Below are positions 62,449-64,000 of a DNA stretch of 64,000 nucleotides, piece after piece. Each line of letters begins with the position of its first letter. Position 1 is the first letter of the stretch. A program made the translations under genes and the position numbers. The stretch is from CAYOHR01 sp964512145 (GTDB lineage Bacteria > Bacteroidota > Bacteroidia > Flavobacteriales_G > JALEGO01). Location: the NCBI GenBank assembly GCA_964512145.1, contig CAZEIM010000013.1:4095-68094 (forward strand), written 5' to 3'. The notes under the pieces were generated by a model. The model had not been told where the DNA came from and did no database searches. It was given only the letters and a program-made list of their open reading frames with translations.

Positions 62449-64000
62449 ATGAAAAAACAAATACTTTTTCTTTTTTTTATTTCAATATTTATTTTTGGAT
62501 ATAATCAAAAGGCATCAGCTACGCACTTAGCTGGTATGGAAATAACTTATAAGTATTTAAGTCCGAATACATATGAGATTACTTTAACGGTTATTAGAGC
62601 TTGTGAATCAGGTAGTGTACCTGCTAGAGCTTTTTATATAATGTCATTCGAGTCTGTTAGTTGCGGTTTGAATTTTGCCGAAAGATTTGATAGAGTAGCC
62701 GCAGAATCAGGAATAGATATTACACCTTTATGCTATGGTGTAAATAGTCGATGTACTCAGCCAACTTCTACTTTAGACGGATATCAAAAACATGTATATA
62801 GAAAAAACGTTACATTTCCAGCCCAATGTCCTGATTGGAAAATTGGTACTTGCGATTATGCCAGGAATACAGGTATAACTACATTGGTTACACCAGGAGG
62901 TCAGTCTTTATGTGTTTCTTCTGAATTAAACAATACCGCTTCAGTTGGTGTCAATAATTCTCCTACATTTTCTAATAATCCTAATGGTTTTGTTTGCGTT
63001 GGATCTAATTTTTGTTATAATAATGGTTCTACGGATATAGATGGGGACTCATTAGCTTATGAGTTGGTACAGCCTTCTCAATGTGCGTTACCCTCTGCTG
63101 ATTGTTTTAATGATGATACGGTGTATTATTCTTCATTTACTCCTGTTACATGGGCTAATTTACCCGGATGTTACTTAGGCTTACCACCTAATTTTGACAA
63201 ACCATTTTGTTCGGATAGTTTGGTTGATTTTAATCCTCTTAGTGGAAATTTTTGTCTTTCACCAAATGCTCAAGAAATTACTGTAATTGCAGTTAAAGTT
63301 AACGAATATAGAAATGGAGTTTTAATTGGTTCGGTTATAAGAGATATTCAAATTAAATCTTTTGTTTGTGGAAATGCTCCTCCAATATTAGGAGGCTTAG
63401 ACTCATCTTTGTTTGACAATAAAACAGATACAACTGTTTGCCCTGGAGTGCCTCTTTCTTTTTACATATTAGCGTCAGATCCTAATAATAATGAGTTAAA
63501 TATGACATATTCAAACCTTCCAGCAGGCGCTAATTTTAATGTTATTAATAATATAACTCCAAACCCTATTGGACATTTTACGTGGACTCCAGGCTTAGCA
63601 GATACAAATCAATTATTTTGTTTTTTAGTAAACGTTTCCGATCGGGATACTAACTGCCAATATTATTCACAAGTATCAAAATCTTATTGTATTAATATTG
63701 ATTATAACGATTTAGAAGCATTTATTGATACAGCAGGGCCTTTTTGTGTGAATTCAGCAAATATTTTTTTAAATGCTAATCCAAAATGGGGCGAAATCAC
63801 ATGGTCTGGACCTGGTATTCTCAACTCAAGTTCTGGGTTATTTAGTCCATCGGTTGCTGGTGCTGGTGTTCATACTATTTCATATTCTTATGAATTTGGA
63901 TTATGCTCGGATACTACTAGCTCAAATATTCTTGTTGATGGAGGCCCCACGGTTAATGCGGGCACTGACACTACGATATGTCAGGGTAATTCGGTAACAT
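62449..64000 (+). CDS. giant PKD/Ig-like surface protein, N-terminal part (runs off the window)
   Basis: An open frame of 517 codons starting at ATG 62449 with no stop before the window end. Signal peptide ~1-25 (MKKQILFLFFISIFIFGYNQKASA), then THLAGMEITYKYLSPNTYEITLTVIRACESG, the N-terminal domain that typically opens giant T9SS type B proteins of Bacteroidota. Cys-rich extracellular domains (~60-290) follow. A cadherin/Ig-like module with FYILASDPNNNELNMTYSNLPAGANF (~345-375) comes next, then an Ig-like unit GxITWSGPGILNSSSGLFSPSVAGAGVHTISYSY, similar to units of the 55219-58905 product. A type B sorting tail is expected beyond the window. It is divergent from the DUF4159 gene (~150 bp promoter region). 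Confidence 0.85.
   Translation, partial: MKKQILFLFFISIFIFGYNQKASATHLAGMEITYKYLSPNTYEITLTVIRACESGSVPARAFYIMSFESVSCGLNFAERFDRVAAESGIDITPLCYGVNSRCTQPTSTLDGYQKHVYRKNVTFPAQCPDWKIGTCDYARNTGITTLVTPGGQSLCVSSELNNTASVGVNNSPTFSNNPNGFVCVGSNFCYNNGSTDIDGDSLAYELVQPSQCALPSADCFNDDTVYYSSFTPVTWANLPGCYLGLPPNFDKPFCSDSLVDFNPLSGNFCLSPNAQEITVIAVKVNEYRNGVLIGSVIRDIQIKSFVCGNAPPILGGLDSSLFDNKTDTTVCPGVPLSFYILASDPNNNELNMTYSNLPAGANFNVINNITPNPIGHFTWTPGLADTNQLFCFLVNVSDRDTNCQYYSQVSKSYCINIDYNDLEAFIDTAGPFCVNSANIFLNANPKWGEITWSGPGILNSSSGLFSPSVAGAGVHTISYSYEFGLCSDTTSSNILVDGGPTVNAGTDTTICQGNSVT

Noticed and set aside
63773..63997. Short separate plus-strand ORF at the window end
   Set aside because: It is a shadow in another frame of the large open frame that starts at 62449.

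Overview
The window is low-GC DNA (roughly one third G+C by eye) from a member of the Bacteroidota, most likely a Flavobacteriales-like marine or freshwater lineage. The evidence is the set of secreted proteins that carry type IX secretion (T9SS) C-terminal sorting domains (type A 'YPNP' tails and type B 'PNTFTP' tails), SprB-like adhesin repeats, the DUF1501/DUF1800 pair, a DUF4159 protein, a parE-parC pair, and promoters resembling the Bacteroidota consensus TTTG-N19-22-TAnnTTTG. Three runs of N (23510-23531, 36859-36868, 61906-61925) show that it is a scaffold, probably a draft or metagenome-assembled genome.

Layout. 1-1595: 3' part of a BspA-like (DUF285) T9SS surface protein interrupted by an in-frame TAG. 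1885-4410: a lone methyltransferase and a SPOR-tailed secreted protein. 4414-9964: a tightly packed minus-strand operon (secreted protein, flippase-like membrane protein, PASTA protein, T9SS protein, RluD pseudouridine synthase). 10091-15911: a DUF1801 protein, the DUF1800-DUF1501 pair and an M43 metalloprotease. 15920-20481: topoisomerase IV (parE-parC). 20583-23452: two divergent polytopic glycosyltransferase-like proteins. 23453-26640: a gap, a SUKH-family gene, an AAA ATPase with a nuclease-like tail and tRNA-Pro. 26666-29668: a PKD-rich T9SS type B protein. 29928-38379: metabolic genes (aminotransferase, mannose-1-phosphate guanylyltransferase, purH, Na/Pi cotransporter, gcvT, S1/P1-type nuclease, DUF1684). 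38571-43377: a TPR protein plus an outer-membrane barrel. 43374-47210: a beta-helix T9SS protein. 47287-53284: a surface locus with two related small secreted proteins, a large usher-like/SPOR-tailed outer-membrane protein, a WcaF-type acetyltransferase and a GT2 glycosyltransferase. 53366-55167: an HTTM membrane protein and a DUF2141 lipoprotein. 55219-61520: a giant SprB-repeat adhesin broken by two frameshifts. 61615-62297: a DUF4159 protein split by a gap. 62449-64000: the start of another giant T9SS-type surface protein that runs off the window.

How the genes fit together. The dominant theme is cell-surface construction: at least five type A and two type B T9SS cargo proteins are visible, but no T9SS core machinery. 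Envelope-related functions (PASTA, SPOR, flippase-like, GT39-like, GT2, acetyltransferase, GDP-mannose synthesis) lie among them. The best candidate for an undescribed system is the 47287-53284 locus. There two small secreted beta-rich proteins that share a GLHVxNT motif and a similar C-terminal strand sit next to an outer-membrane barrel with N-terminal Ig-like domains and a C-terminal SPOR domain. The barrel is followed without any gap by two polysaccharide-modifying enzymes. No CRISPR array, phage or insertion sequence was recognised.
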